DNA of 64,000 nucleotides from Hungatella hathewayi. GTDB lineage: Bacteria > Bacillota > Clostridia > Lachnospirales > Lachnospiraceae. Below, one piece after another: positions 42,556 to 51,046 of the stretch (positions within the stretch are counted from its first letter, which is position 1; the number at the start of each line of letters is the position of its first letter). The stretch covers positions 5,606,001 through 5,670,000 of the forward strand of contig CP102274.1 of the NCBI GenBank assembly GCA_025149285.1, given 5' to 3'. The notes under the pieces were generated by a model, which did not search any database, had not been told where the DNA came from, and worked only from the letters and a program-made list of their open reading frames with translations. The translations under genes and the position numbers were made by a program.

Positions 42556-43947
42556 TTACTTCGCAGCGGTTCTTCTCTCTGCAAGAATGCGGTTGTTCTC
42601 CTCTACCACGCTCTTGGATAACGGATAGGCAAACAGCAGGATCAGGCCGACAATCAGATAGCAGACAGCCGGAGCCAGGGTTGCCACCGTGTAAATATTT
42701 CTGGTTACAGAATCCGTCTGTACGATGACCTCTCCTGCCTTGGAGGACTGGTAACCGATCGCACCCAGTACCCAGCCGCCCAGGCCGCCGGCCAGCGCCT
42801 GGCCAATCTTACGTGCAAAGGAATAAACTGCGTAAATGGTGCCGTCATCGCGGCTTCCGGTCTGTACCTCCTGGTAATCGATTACATCCGTGATAAATGC
42901 CCAGATCAGCAGGTTGAAAAGCCCTGTTCCCAGGTTGCCGAAAGCAATCATGACGCAGAACGCCCAGGGATTCTGAATCCTGACGAAAAACAGAATAAAG
43001 TAAATCACGGAAGCAAATAATACGGAAGCTGCAGAGGCCTCTTTCTTGCCGAACTTCTTTAAAATAGCAGTCGAAAACGGTGCGAGAATCAGCGTTGCAC
43101 CGGTGCTGAAGAAACCGGCCAGCGACATGGCCTCTTTGCTCTTAAAGTAATCCATGTATAAATACGTATTCATGCTTCCAGACAGCAGCATGGATAGCAG
43201 GAGAACGATCGCCGCTCCGATGATGGCGAGCAGGCTGCGGTTATGTACCATGCCTTTTACGGCTTTTGCGAAACTGCCCCTGTTCGATTCCTTCACCTGC
43301 GGTTTTACACGCTCTGTAGAAAGGCTGTAGCACAGGATATAGCAGATCAGGGCCAGGACGGCAAACAGGCAGGCGATGTAGAAGAAACGGTCAGCTATAA
43401 CAACCTGGTTTCCGCCCTCATAGGCATACACAAACAGGGGAACGCCTACATTGACGCATACGCCGGCCAGCGCCGCGCCTACGCTCCGGAATGTGGAAAG
43501 CTGGCCCCTCTCGATTGGATCGGAGGTAATTCCCGACGCCATGGAACCATAAGGAATATTGATTCCTGTATAGCAGAAACTTCCCCAGAATAAATAGGTA
43601 AGATAAATATATACCATCTTAAATGTCATGGATTTATCCGCGATAAACGGATTAAACATCAGAACACCGGCAACCACCACCGGAATGCACATCCTGCGGA
43701 TCCAGGGTCTGAACTTTCCGTCCTTTCCGATCCTGGCAGTATCCACGATATGTCCCATGGTAATATCCGTAAATGCATCCACACACCGGGCCACCAGAAA
43801 CAGCGTTCCTACCGCCGCCGCACTGATGCCGAGTACCTTCGTATAGAATACCATAAGAAACGTGCTGGCCAGCATAAAGAAAAAATCATTGCCGAAGTCG
43901 CCAAACATATAACCGATCTTATCCCTGAAACCAAATTTTCTTTCCAT
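42556..43947 (-). CDS. GPH family glycoside:cation symporter (MFS)
   Basis: A 463-residue protein with twelve hydrophobic helices. The GPH signature runs through KIGYMFGDFGNDFFFML and VARCVDAFTDITMGHIVDTA, and the central loop has RVKPQVKESNRGSFAKAVKG. It matches melibiose and pentoside symporters that bring in glycosides with Na+ or H+. The ATG is preceded by AGGAGGGG. It is the first gene of the GPH-HAD-GH3 unit and is divergent from the AraC regulator with 174 bases between. The sugar is unknown; the GH3 type suggests an N-acetylhexosamine-containing glycoside. Confidence 0.9.
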   Translation of the reverse strand: MERKFGFRDKIGYMFGDFGNDFFFMLASTFLMVFYTKVLGISAAAVGTLFLVARCVDAFTDITMGHIVDTARIGKDGKFRPWIRRMCIPVVVAGVLMFNPFIADKSMTFKMVYIYLTYLFWGSFCYTGINIPYGSMASGITSDPIERGQLSTFRSVGAALAGVCVNVGVPLFVYAYEGGNQVVIADRFFYIACLFAVLALICYILCYSLSTERVKPQVKESNRGSFAKAVKGMVHNRSLLAIIGAAIVLLLSMLLSGSMNTYLYMDYFKSKEAMSLAGFFSTGATLILAPFSTAILKKFGKKEASAASVLFASVIYFILFFVRIQNPWAFCVMIAFGNLGTGLFNLLIWAFITDVIDYQEVQTGSRDDGTIYAVYSFARKIGQALAGGLGGWVLGAIGYQSSKAGEVIVQTDSVTRNIYTVATLAPAVCYLIVGLILLFAYPLSKSVVEENNRILAERRTAAK

Positions 43948-44063
43948 GTAACATGTCCCCTCCTAAAGGTTAATTTATCTCTTTCGATAAAAAAACTTTA
44001 CCATAAATGCAGAAAAATCTTGAGGATAATTTTTGTAGTTATCAGCACAATATTTGTTTTCTA

Positions 44064-44072
44064 TGGTATAAT
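44064..44072 (+). promoter_or_regulatory. Extended -10 promoter of the AraC regulator
   Basis: TGGTATAAT is an extended -10 box (TG, one base, TATAAT at 44067-44072). A matching -35 box is weak, as expected for extended -10 promoters. It lies 50 bases before the start codon. Confidence 0.5.
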
Positions 44073-44121
44073 ACAAAAAAAATGTAGTATTAACATCATG
44101 TTATAAAGGAGAATCCCACCT

Positions 44122-45351
44122 ATGAGCCATGCCCCCCAGACAGCCGTCATCGATCTGATGACCACTCTTCTCTCAACCACACTCGGCGTGCAGACCTCCG
44201 TTCTCTTTCCCGATTCGGCCGAACTGGCGGATATTGATTACTCCCTCCGAAAATCCATCTTCACCGGACTGGATGCAAAGGAATTATTTTGCAGTATGAT
44301 GGAAAGGGCTGAGGAAAAATACATCTACAGCATCACGGATCATTTTTTCAGCCAATATATTCTCATGCCGCTTCCTGAAAAGAAGGATTGCGGCTGCCTT
44401 CTCGTCGGCCCCTACCTGACAGAGGAGGCCAACGAGTTCCTGTATAACCGGGCGATTAACCGCAACCGGCTGACTCTGGAGACGCTTCCCGTGTTAAAAA
44501 AGTACTACCAGAACTTATCCATCGTGGATCCCGCCCGGATCACCGCGGCTTTGAACCACATTGCCGCCTTCTTATATGAGGATCACCACGATCTCACCAT
44601 CCGTTACATGACAGAGGACTGGAATGAGCAGTACAGCGGTTGGAACTATGTTCCCGATCCGGAACACGCATTTTCCATCCACGTGACGGAAAAACGCTAT
44701 GCTGCGGAAAATGAATTTCTGGATGCCGTCATGCGGGGAGATCAGGTTCTGGCTGTCCGCCGTTTTGAAGCGTTTTTGGACTTCCGGATCGCCCCCAGAT
44801 ATAAAGATCCCATCCGCGACAGCAAGAATCTAATCATTGTTCTGAACACGCTGCTGCGCAAGGCGGCGGAGAAAGCGGTGGTCCATCCCGTATATTTAGA
44901 CGAAATCTCCCATCACTACGCCGTTCAGATTGAAGCTTCGACCTCCTGTCTCCAGCTGGAAAATCTGCGGATTGAGATGGTAAGGAAATACTGTATACTC
45001 GTTCAAAATCAGTCTCTCAAGAACTACCCGCCGCTGATCCGTGATCTCTTAAACCACATTAACTTAAATTTAAGCTCAGACTTAAGTTTAAAATCCTTAT
45101 CACAGATGTTCAGCGTCAACGCCAGCTACCTCTCCTCCCTGTTCCGCCGGGAGATGACTATGACTCTGACGGACTACGTCAACGGCCGCCGGATCGACAC
45201 CGCGCTGAAACTGCTTAACACCACTGATATTCAGATTCAGGATATCGCCTACTATGTGGGAATTGAAGATGTGAACTACTTCACGAGAATCTTTAAGAAA
45301 AAAATAGGCGTATCCCCCACCGAATACAAAAAATCAATCCGCCCGGCTTAG
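44122..45351 (+). CDS. AraC family transcriptional regulator
   Basis: A 409-residue regulator. The N-terminal part (about 1-280) is an uncharacterised sensor region with LLVGPYL and helical repeats, without membrane helices. The C-terminal HTH pair (about 305-405) is typical: LSLKSLSQMFSVNASYLSSLFRREM, TDYVNGRRIDTALKLL and IQDIAYYVGIEDVNYFTRIFKKKIGVSPTEYKK. AAAGGAG precedes the ATG. Its placement divergent to GPH-HAD-GH3 suggests that it activates these genes in response to the sugar, a common arrangement in gut clostridia; this is inferred. Confidence 0.92.
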   Translation: MSHAPQTAVIDLMTTLLSTTLGVQTSVLFPDSAELADIDYSLRKSIFTGLDAKELFCSMMERAEEKYIYSITDHFFSQYILMPLPEKKDCGCLLVGPYLTEEANEFLYNRAINRNRLTLETLPVLKKYYQNLSIVDPARITAALNHIAAFLYEDHHDLTIRYMTEDWNEQYSGWNYVPDPEHAFSIHVTEKRYAAENEFLDAVMRGDQVLAVRRFEAFLDFRIAPRYKDPIRDSKNLIIVLNTLLRKAAEKAVVHPVYLDEISHHYAVQIEASTSCLQLENLRIEMVRKYCILVQNQSLKNYPPLIRDLLNHINLNLSSDLSLKSLSQMFSVNASYLSSLFRREMTMTLTDYVNGRRIDTALKLLNTTDIQIQDIAYYVGIEDVNYFTRIFKKKIGVSPTEYKKSIRPA

Positions 45352-45403
45352 AGAATGTTGGAACATGACTCTCCGGGACAACCATCATCAGGAGGTATCA
45401 TCA

Positions 45404-45760
45404 ATGAAACAGCGAACCGAATACACCTGCCCGCTGGAACTGACCCACGATGCGATCCGCGGCAAATGGAAGCCCATCATCCTGTGGCAGTTAAGCAAGG
45501 GCGGCAGCTCCCTCTCCGCTCTTAAGAAAGAGATCGTCGGAATCTCCCAGAAGATGCTGATCCAGCAGTTAAGCGAACTGGCTCAGTACGGCTTCGTCGG
45601 CAAACATACCTTTGACGGCTATCCGCTGAAGGTGGAATACTACTTAACCGAACGCGGCAGGAAGATTTTTGAGGCAGTCACCATCATGCAGAGCGTCGGA
45701 ATCGACATGATGGCGGAGGATGGGCGGGCAGATTTTCTGAGAGAAAAGGGACTGCTGTAG
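45404..45760 (+). CDS. HxlR family transcriptional regulator
   Basis: A 118-residue winged-helix protein: CPLELTHDAIRGKWKPIILWQLSKGGSSLSALKKEIVGISQKMLIQQLSEL then YFLTERGRKIFEAV-type YYLTERGRK. HxlR proteins often respond to aldehydes, redox or quinone stress. The conserved Cys10 in YTCPLELTHD could be a redox switch, as in related YodB/HypR proteins. The ATG at 45404 follows AGGAGG. It precedes the PPOX gene by 69 bases, so the two may form a unit. Confidence 0.92.
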   Translation: MKQRTEYTCPLELTHDAIRGKWKPIILWQLSKGGSSLSALKKEIVGISQKMLIQQLSELAQYGFVGKHTFDGYPLKVEYYLTERGRKIFEAVTIMQSVGIDMMAEDGRADFLREKGLL

Positions 45761-45829
45761 TTACAAAAAAGTGGGTACTGTTCACACAGCTCCCTCCGGT
45801 CTATAATAAGAAAAAAGGAGGATTTACCC

Positions 45830-46276
45830 ATGAAAGACGCAGAGAAAACGGTAGGGACCATGCTTGATAAGCAGAGTGTCGCATGGATCGGTTCCGTTTC
45901 CCCGGATGGATTTCCCAATATCAAGGCCATGCTGCGGCCGCGGAAACGGGATGGGATCAGAACCATCTATTTCACTACAAATACCTCCTCCATGAGGGTC
46001 GGCCAGTTCCGTGAAAATCCGAAGGCGTGTGTATACGTCTGTGACAGCCGCTTCTTCCGCGGCGCCATGCTGACAGGAACCATGGAGGTTTTGGAGGACA
46101 GCGAAAGCAGGGAGATGATCTGGCGGGAGGGCGACACCATGTATTACCCGGGCGGCGTCACGGACCCGGATTACTGTGTCCTCCGCTTTACCGCCTTGAG
46201 CGGCCGCTTCTATTCGAATTTCCACTCAGAGAACTTCGAGATTCCGGAAGCGTGTACGGCAGAAGGAATCCATTAA
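45830..46276 (+). CDS. Pyridoxamine 5'-phosphate oxidase family flavin-binding protein
   Basis: A 148-residue protein of the PNPOx-like split-barrel family. Conserved parts are QSVAWIGSVSPDGFPNIKAMLRPRKRDGIRTIYFTTNTSSMRV, then VYVCDSRFFRGAMLTGTMEVLE and YSNFHSENFEI. Small members bind FMN or F420-like cofactors and act as reductases or stress proteins, but the substrate is unknown. AAAGGAGG sits upstream. Probably downstream of, and controlled by, the HxlR regulator. Confidence 0.85.
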   Translation: MKDAEKTVGTMLDKQSVAWIGSVSPDGFPNIKAMLRPRKRDGIRTIYFTTNTSSMRVGQFRENPKACVYVCDSRFFRGAMLTGTMEVLEDSESREMIWREGDTMYYPGGVTDPDYCVLRFTALSGRFYSNFHSENFEIPEACTAEGIH

Positions 46277-46288
46277 CGCAAAAACAGA

Positions 46289-46329
46289 AAAGAAGCGGCC
46301 TGTACATCTTCTGCACAGATCGCTTCTTT
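46289..46329. terminator. Terminator after the PPOX gene, shared with the PHP gene
   Basis: AAAGAAGCG (46289-46297) pairs with CGCTTCTTT (46321-46329), with an inner CTGT/ACAG helix. It lies between convergent genes and has A- and T-rich flanks. Confidence 0.75.
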
Positions 46330-46381
46330 CTCTATTGGCCGGACTTAAGCACTGCCGCAGTCTGATGATCCCCTGCTATGC

Positions 46382-47101
46382 TCACAACGACCGCAGCAGG
46401 CAGTCCACAACGCCTCTCATACTCATTTCCTCCACCTCAATCGTAAGCTCCGGCTCATGGATATCCTCGAGATAGTGGGCGTCGGAATTGCTGATGATCC
46501 GGCAGCCGTCCAGATACGGATTGCTCCGTTTCAGTTCATGCAGCTTTTTCAAATCCTTCACCTCTGCAGTCGTAAACCGGCTGTCCGGCGGCACGAAGCC
46601 CAAGTTGGCGATCAGGCTGTTGGCCGTCTTATCGATATGTGCCGGAAACATCACCCCGTCGTAGGAGCGCACCAGCTCCCACAGTCCGTCGAAGGAGATA
46701 TCTACGCTGTTGATCAGAAGATTGGGGACCGTTCCGCACACTTCGTCTTCCTTATTATATAACTGCTGTTTTCCAAATATTTCCTCATTGTTGGGAAATG
46801 GCATCAGCCTGTCATAAACGTAGGAATCGAAGGCCATGGCCGCTTCCAGGTTCGAAAACAGACAGACGGCATGAACCTCCTCCGAGGTGTTAATCTCCAT
46901 CCCGGGAATGGCCAGAACGCCGTATTCCCCGGCGAAATGCAGAACAGCCGGACAGTTTTTACAGGAATTATGGTCCGTCACCGCGATCACGTCAAGACCC
47001 TTGACCGCCGCCATCCCGACGATATTCCCTGGAGTCATATCGTCATCCCCGCACGGTGACAGACAGGAATGGATATGCAGATCGTAGCTAAGGCTCTTCA
47101 T
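46382..47101 (-). CDS. PHP domain metal-dependent phosphoesterase
   Basis: A 239-residue protein. The PHP motifs are visible: YDLHIHSCLSPCGDD near residue 6, DVIAVTDHNSCKNC near 37, AVCLFSN near 85, the HIDK motif in VMFPAHIDKTAN, and NSDAHYLEDIHEP near 205. It should bind two or three metal ions and hydrolyse a phosphoester. The ATG at 47101 overlaps the DRTGG gene by 14 bases; the ribosome site GGCGGGGA is weak, so translation is likely coupled. It is the last gene of the signalling set divergent from the hydrogenase genes. The substrate is unknown. Confidence 0.88.
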   Translation of the reverse strand: MKSLSYDLHIHSCLSPCGDDDMTPGNIVGMAAVKGLDVIAVTDHNSCKNCPAVLHFAGEYGVLAIPGMEINTSEEVHAVCLFSNLEAAMAFDSYVYDRLMPFPNNEEIFGKQQLYNKEDEVCGTVPNLLINSVDISFDGLWELVRSYDGVMFPAHIDKTANSLIANLGFVPPDSRFTTAEVKDLKKLHELKRSNPYLDGCRIISNSDAHYLEDIHEPELTIEVEEMSMRGVVDCLLRSL

Positions 47102-47441
47102 GCGTCCCCGCCTGAAGCTTTTTCCAGACGGCGAGAGCCGCCTCAAAGATGGGTTCTTCCGTCTCCAGTACCGTGATCTCCCGATCGGCCGCCTTCTTCC
47201 TGGCCGCCTCATCAAGAGCGGCCCCTTCCGCCATAATCACGCAGGCCGCGTCTGCCAGAGACGCTACCGCCAGCGTATTCATATTGCCCATCACCGTCAC
47301 CCAGGCACATCCTTCCGGTGCGCGCCCCATGGCAATACTGAGTAAGTCACAGCAGAACGGTTTTGTGATCTCCCGTTCCAGCCCCTCACCGGCATTCACA
47401 ACGCCGAAGATGCCGCTGTCTATCAACTCCTGAACTGTCAT
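47088..47441 (-). CDS. DRTGG domain protein (second)
   Basis: A 117-residue single-domain protein resembling the DRTGG fold found in pyruvate-regulated and HPr-kinase-type proteins: MTVQELIDSGIFGVVNAGEGLEREI, CDLLSIAMGRAPEGCAWVTVMGNMNTLAVASLADAACVIMAEG and KKAADREITVLETEEPIFEAA. DRTGG domains are thought to bind ligands. The ATG at 47441 follows AAGGAG. A related gene of the same family lies at 49302-49649, and together they flank the hydrogenase-like gene in the same transcription unit. Confidence 0.85.
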   Translation of the reverse strand: MTVQELIDSGIFGVVNAGEGLEREITKPFCCDLLSIAMGRAPEGCAWVTVMGNMNTLAVASLADAACVIMAEGAALDEAARKKAADREITVLETEEPIFEAALAVWKKLQAGTHEEP

Positions 47442-47460
47442 ACTGTTTTCTGCTCCTTCC

Positions 47461-48861
47461 CTATTCCTGATCTTTCTCCTTCTCATCCCGGCTGTCAAGC
47501 AGAGACATCTCGTCGGAAATTCTCTGGATATATTCCGTCATGACCTTTAACATCTCATAGCCTTCCGCATTGCCTGCGGCGATATCGTCCGCCAGGATGG
47601 ACACCTCCTCGGACAGCTTATGTAAATTTTCCCTCAGATAGTATACACAGTCAGACTCCACCGCCTCCCCGCGCACGATATCCTCTGCCAGCGATTTACA
47701 CGTAGGCGCACCGCAGGAACCGCAGTCTAACCCCGGAAGCTTCTTGCAGAGCCGTTCCACCTGGTTTAGCCTCGCAAAACTCTCCATCATGGTGTTCCCC
47801 AGATTGAATACCGGTTCGTACTGAACTTCCTTCGTCCATTTCACAAGCTCTTCGGCGTTTCCTTCAATATGGCTTCTCGCCACCGGCATGTACTTCCGCA
47901 GCCTCTTTAACTTGACCTCCGCCACATACGGGTTTTCCACAGTCAGGACGCCGCCGACGCATCCGCCGTTGCAGGCGTTTAACTCCACAAATTTCAGGTT
48001 CGTAAATTTCTGGTCCTCCATGTCCTCCAGCACCCGGATGACATTTTCGATCCCGTCGGCGGCCAGATACTCTTCCGTGAAGAGACCGCTGGCCTCCCCG
48101 CCGCTCCGTCCCCAGCTGATCCCGATCTTGCCGGAAGTTCCGATCTCCGGCGGATCGTCTCCCACCGCCTTCATACAGGACAGCAGCTGCGGGTAGACAT
48201 CCTTGATGGCCAGCACCCGGTCCACCTCACTGTGGTCCGTCCCCAGAGGAGACTTCACGTACGTCACCTTGGAAGGACACGGCGATATGAAAATGATTCC
48301 GATCTTCTCCCTCGGAAGCCCGGTCTCCTTCATGGCCTTCTCCGCCGCCAGGATGGCCGCTACCTCCACAGGAGGATTGAGCGGCAGCAGATTCGGAATC
48401 AGGTTCGGGAACCGGACGCGGATCAGACGCACCACCGACGGGCACGCCGTGCTGATAGCCGGAAGCCGGTCGGGATTCTCACTTAAGTATTCTCTCGTAG
48501 CCTCCGAGACCAGCTCGGCGGCCGCACTCACCTCGAAGACATCGTGAAACCCCATCATCAGAAGGGCGTTTAACACGATATTCACGTCATCTAAATTATT
48601 AAACTGGCTGTATAAGGACGGTGCCGGCAGCGCCACCGTGTACTCGTACTGTTTCAGCACATCCAGCTTGTCATACGTCGCATGCTTTGCGTGATGGGGG
48701 CATACCCTGATGCACTCGCCGCAGTCAATACAGAATTTGCTGTTGATCTGGGCCTTCCCGTTTCTCACCCTGATCGCCTGGGTCGGACACCGTTTGATAC
48801 AGTTAATGCATCCCATGCACAGATCCGCATCCAGTCTGACTGAATGATAAAATTTATCCAC
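47461..48861 (-). CDS. [FeFe]-hydrogenase-like iron-sulfur protein (putative redox sensor)
   Basis: A 466-residue protein. Residues 1-60 are a 2[4Fe-4S] ferredoxin (CMGCINCIKRCP and CIDCGECIRVCP). Residues 75-375 resemble the H-cluster domain: TACPS replaces TSCSP, SPCPSK replaces MPCTAK, and ELNACNGGCVGG replaces EVMACPGGCV. The cysteines that hold the cubane cluster are thus kept but flanking catalytic residues differ. Residues 385-420 form a [4Fe-4S] module (CKKLPGLDCGSCGAPTC). The C-terminus is helical. It probably binds iron-sulfur clusters and may sense hydrogen or redox state. It is divergent from hydCBA and sits among DRTGG, HATPase and PHP genes. Confidence 0.85.
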   Translation of the reverse strand: MDKFYHSVRLDADLCMGCINCIKRCPTQAIRVRNGKAQINSKFCIDCGECIRVCPHHAKHATYDKLDVLKQYEYTVALPAPSLYSQFNNLDDVNIVLNALLMMGFHDVFEVSAAAELVSEATREYLSENPDRLPAISTACPSVVRLIRVRFPNLIPNLLPLNPPVEVAAILAAEKAMKETGLPREKIGIIFISPCPSKVTYVKSPLGTDHSEVDRVLAIKDVYPQLLSCMKAVGDDPPEIGTSGKIGISWGRSGGEASGLFTEEYLAADGIENVIRVLEDMEDQKFTNLKFVELNACNGGCVGGVLTVENPYVAEVKLKRLRKYMPVARSHIEGNAEELVKWTKEVQYEPVFNLGNTMMESFARLNQVERLCKKLPGLDCGSCGAPTCKSLAEDIVRGEAVESDCVYYLRENLHKLSEEVSILADDIAAGNAEGYEMLKVMTEYIQRISDEMSLLDSRDEKEKDQE

Positions 48862-48876
48862 ATTTTCACCCCCAGA

Positions 48877-49302
48877 TTATACTATCTTCACCACCATCCG
48901 GACGGTTGTACCCACTCCCAGCGTTGTATCAACCTCCAGCACATCCGAATATTTCTTCATATTGGGGAGGCCCATGCCTGCTCCAAAGCCCAGGGAACGC
49001 ACTTCGTCCGGAGCCGTGGAGTATCCGGCCTGCATGGCCAGCTCCACATCAGGAATTCCGGGGCCTACGTCGGCCAGGATCATCTCGATCTCCTCCGGCG
49101 TTATGTTAACCGTAATCTCCCCTCCTTTTGCATGAATCACCATGTTGATCTCCCCTTCATACATGGCGATGGCAACCTTTCTCACGGCGTCAGGGCTTAC
49201 GCCCATCTGCTTTAGCTTTCCCTTCACATCGCTGCTGGCCTCACCCGCTCTGGTGAAGTCATCCGGCGATATGTGATAGTTTAAAGTAATCACATCATCC
49301 AT
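48877..49302 (-). CDS. Anti-sigma-factor-like ATP-binding protein
   Basis: A 141-residue GHKL ATPase-domain protein of the RsbW/SpoIIAB type: AIAMYEGEINMVIHAKGG (N-box), ADVGPGIPD and FGAGMGLPNMKKYSD (G boxes), VGTTVRMVVKI at the end. It could be a serine kinase or ATP switch controlling a partner. Its stop is at 48877, 16 bases before the hydrogenase-like gene, and it overlaps the DRTGG gene by one base. The partner is unknown. Confidence 0.85.
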   Translation of the reverse strand: MDDVITLNYHISPDDFTRAGEASSDVKGKLKQMGVSPDAVRKVAIAMYEGEINMVIHAKGGEITVNITPEEIEMILADVGPGIPDVELAMQAGYSTAPDEVRSLGFGAGMGLPNMKKYSDVLEVDTTLGVGTTVRMVVKIV

Positions 49303-49649
49303 CAGATCGCACCTCCATGAAGTCCGGCTGAATAAAGCATTCCACAGGCCGAGAACATCCGGTGGCCGGTGGCCATCACAATTAAGTTCCGCTCCCTTGC
49401 CATCTCCAGCATGGCCTCATCAGGTTTTTTCCCTCTGACAAAAACAAGACAGACAATATCCAGCATCTCAGCAGTGCGGATCACCTGCGGATTGCATAGT
49501 CCTGTAAGCAGCACGGAATGATCCTTGGAAAATGCCAGCACATCGCTCATCATGTCGGAACCGCAGGCACTCCGCACTTCCACCTCCAAATGATCCTCAC
49601 CAACCAGAACCCTGGCACCCAAAACATCCCTAACATCTTTAGCAGTCAT
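49302..49649 (-). CDS. DRTGG domain protein (first)
   Basis: A 115-residue DRTGG-type protein: VGEDHLEVEVRSACGSDMMSDVLAFSKDHSVLLTGLCNPQVIRTAEMLDIVCLVFVRGKKPDEAML, then GHRMFSACGMLYSAGL. It is the first gene of the minus-strand set, with AAGGAG nine bases upstream and a -10 box TATAAT at 49720-49715. It overlaps the ATPase gene start by one base. The conserved Cys residues (CGSDMM, GLCNP) and the glycine-rich core suggest ligand binding. It shares the family of the 47088-47441 gene. Confidence 0.85.
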   Translation of the reverse strand: MTAKDVRDVLGARVLVGEDHLEVEVRSACGSDMMSDVLAFSKDHSVLLTGLCNPQVIRTAEMLDIVCLVFVRGKKPDEAMLEMARERNLIVMATGHRMFSACGMLYSAGLHGGAI

Positions 49650-49714
49650 ACATACACTCTCCTTTTTGATGATTTTATCACTTCAGCCATGATCTGTTTT
49701 CAATTCATAAGTAG

Positions 49715-49720
49715 ATTATA
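49715..49720 (-). promoter_or_regulatory. -10 box of the signalling set divergent from hydrogenase
   Basis: TATAAT on the minus strand, about 65 bases before the start codon; the -35 region is poor. The 310-base intergenic region also holds a + strand promoter at 49909-49917 and AT-rich sequence. A TTGC/GCAA inverted repeat at 49926-49937 could be an operator. Confidence 0.45.
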
Positions 49721-49908
49721 GTAATTTTTCTCTGGAAAGGAAAGCCTTTTATATAATTTCTTATGAAAACCGACTCCCCGGCGCATTTTTTCACTATTTC
49801 CTACTATTTTTCTATGTTTTCAATTGCTTAATCAGTATATTTTTACCTATATATATCGTTATTTTTTTGTCGAATCTCTCCGAACCTATGGATTTTTTCT
49901 CAATATCA

Positions 49909-49917
49909 TGGTAGAAT
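49909..49917 (+). promoter_or_regulatory. Extended -10 promoter of the hydrogenase operon
   Basis: TGGTAGAAT is an extended -10 (TG, one base, TAGAAT at 49912-49917). The -35 is weak. It lies about 43 bases before hydC. Confidence 0.5.
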
Positions 49918-49959
49918 GTTAGATACATTGCATAAGCAACAATTTAAGGAGGTTATAAA

Positions 49960-50454
49960 ATGGCTTGCAAAAAACAAGGTGTCCTGTTTAGCGGGACAAA
50001 AGAGCAGGAAGCCGCTTTAAAAGAAGTGATTTCCGAGCTTAAAGGCACGAAAGGCGCCCTGATGCCAATCATGCAGAAGGCACAGGACATTTATGGTTAT
50101 CTTCCAATTGAAGTACAGACCATGATCTCTGATGAAACTGGCATACCACTGGAGAAAATCTACGGTGTTGCTACCTTCTATGCCCAGTTCGCCCTCCAGC
50201 CAAAGGGTAAATATCAGGTATCTGTCTGTCTTGGTACCGCCTGTTACGTAAAGGGCTCCGGCGACATCTACGATAAGCTGGTTGAACTTCTCGGGATTAC
50301 CAACGGGGAATGTACTCCCGACGGTAAGTTTTCTCTCGATTCCTGCCGCTGCGTAGGCGCCTGTGGACTTGCTCCGGTCATGATGATCAATGGAGAAGTT
50401 TACGGCAGACTGACACCCGATGACGTCCCCGGCATTCTTGCCAAATATGAATAG
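49960..50454 (+). CDS. hydC: NADH-dependent hydrogenase subunit HydC (NuoE-like)
   Basis: A 164-residue NuoE-like protein with a [2Fe-2S] cluster formed by four Cys (CLGTACYVKGS near residue 90 and CRCVGACGLAP near 130). The helical N-terminus is followed by a thioredoxin-like fold. It is the small subunit of electron-bifurcating trimeric hydrogenases, which use NADH and ferredoxin to make hydrogen. AAGGAGG lies upstream. First gene of the hydrogenase operon, followed by an ATPase gene and then by hydB and hydA. Confidence 0.93.
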   Translation: MACKKQGVLFSGTKEQEAALKEVISELKGTKGALMPIMQKAQDIYGYLPIEVQTMISDETGIPLEKIYGVATFYAQFALQPKGKYQVSVCLGTACYVKGSGDIYDKLVELLGITNGECTPDGKFSLDSCRCVGACGLAPVMMINGEVYGRLTPDDVPGILAKYE

Positions 50455-50464
50455 TTAAAATCCC

Positions 50465-51022
50465 ATGATGACAGAAATTTCTTTAAATGTATTGGATGTA
50501 GCGGAAAATTCCACGAGAGCGGGTGCAGCGCTTGTTGCGATCACCGCAGCCGTCGACACTGCTTCTGACTTACTGACGATCACCATCGCAGATGATGGAT
50601 GCGGCATGACAGAGGAACAGGTGGCTCATGTGACGGATCCATTTTTTACGACCAGAAAGACAAGAAAGGTAGGCCTCGGCATCCCCTTTTTTAAGTATGC
50701 TGCAGAGAGCACCGGCGGAAGCTTTACCATCGACTCAACTCCTGGTGCGGGAACCACGGTCACCGCAGTTTTCGGTCTTTCCCATATTGACCGGATGCCC
50801 CTTGGCGATATGAACAGCACCATAGAGACGCTTATCACCTGCCATCCGGATACGGATTTTCTCTATACATACCGCTATAACGATGCGTCATTTGTGCTGG
50901 ATACCAGAGAGTTTCGAGAGATTTTAGGGGATATCCCCTTTGATACACCCGAGGTATCCGCCTATATCAAAGAATATCTGGCAGAAAACAAACTTGAAAC
51001 AGATGGTGGCGCGGTCATCTAG
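50465..51022 (+). CDS. Histidine-kinase-type ATP-binding protein
   Basis: A 185-residue GHKL ATPase domain: ISLNVLDVAENSTRAGAALV (N-box), IADDGCGMTEEQ, FFTTRKTRKVGLGIPFFKYAAESTGG (G boxes) and GAGTTVTAVF. A unique C-terminal part of about 70 residues follows. It has no dimerisation or phospho-His segment, so it is not a normal sensor kinase. The gene lies within the hydrogenase operon, ten bases after hydC. A related ATPase gene sits in the divergent set at 48877-49302, so the two sets seem linked. The function is unknown. Confidence 0.85.
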   Translation: MMTEISLNVLDVAENSTRAGAALVAITAAVDTASDLLTITIADDGCGMTEEQVAHVTDPFFTTRKTRKVGLGIPFFKYAAESTGGSFTIDSTPGAGTTVTAVFGLSHIDRMPLGDMNSTIETLITCHPDTDFLYTYRYNDASFVLDTREFREILGDIPFDTPEVSAYIKEYLAENKLETDGGAVI

Positions 51023-51046
51023 ACCGGCCGGAATTGGAGGAATAAC

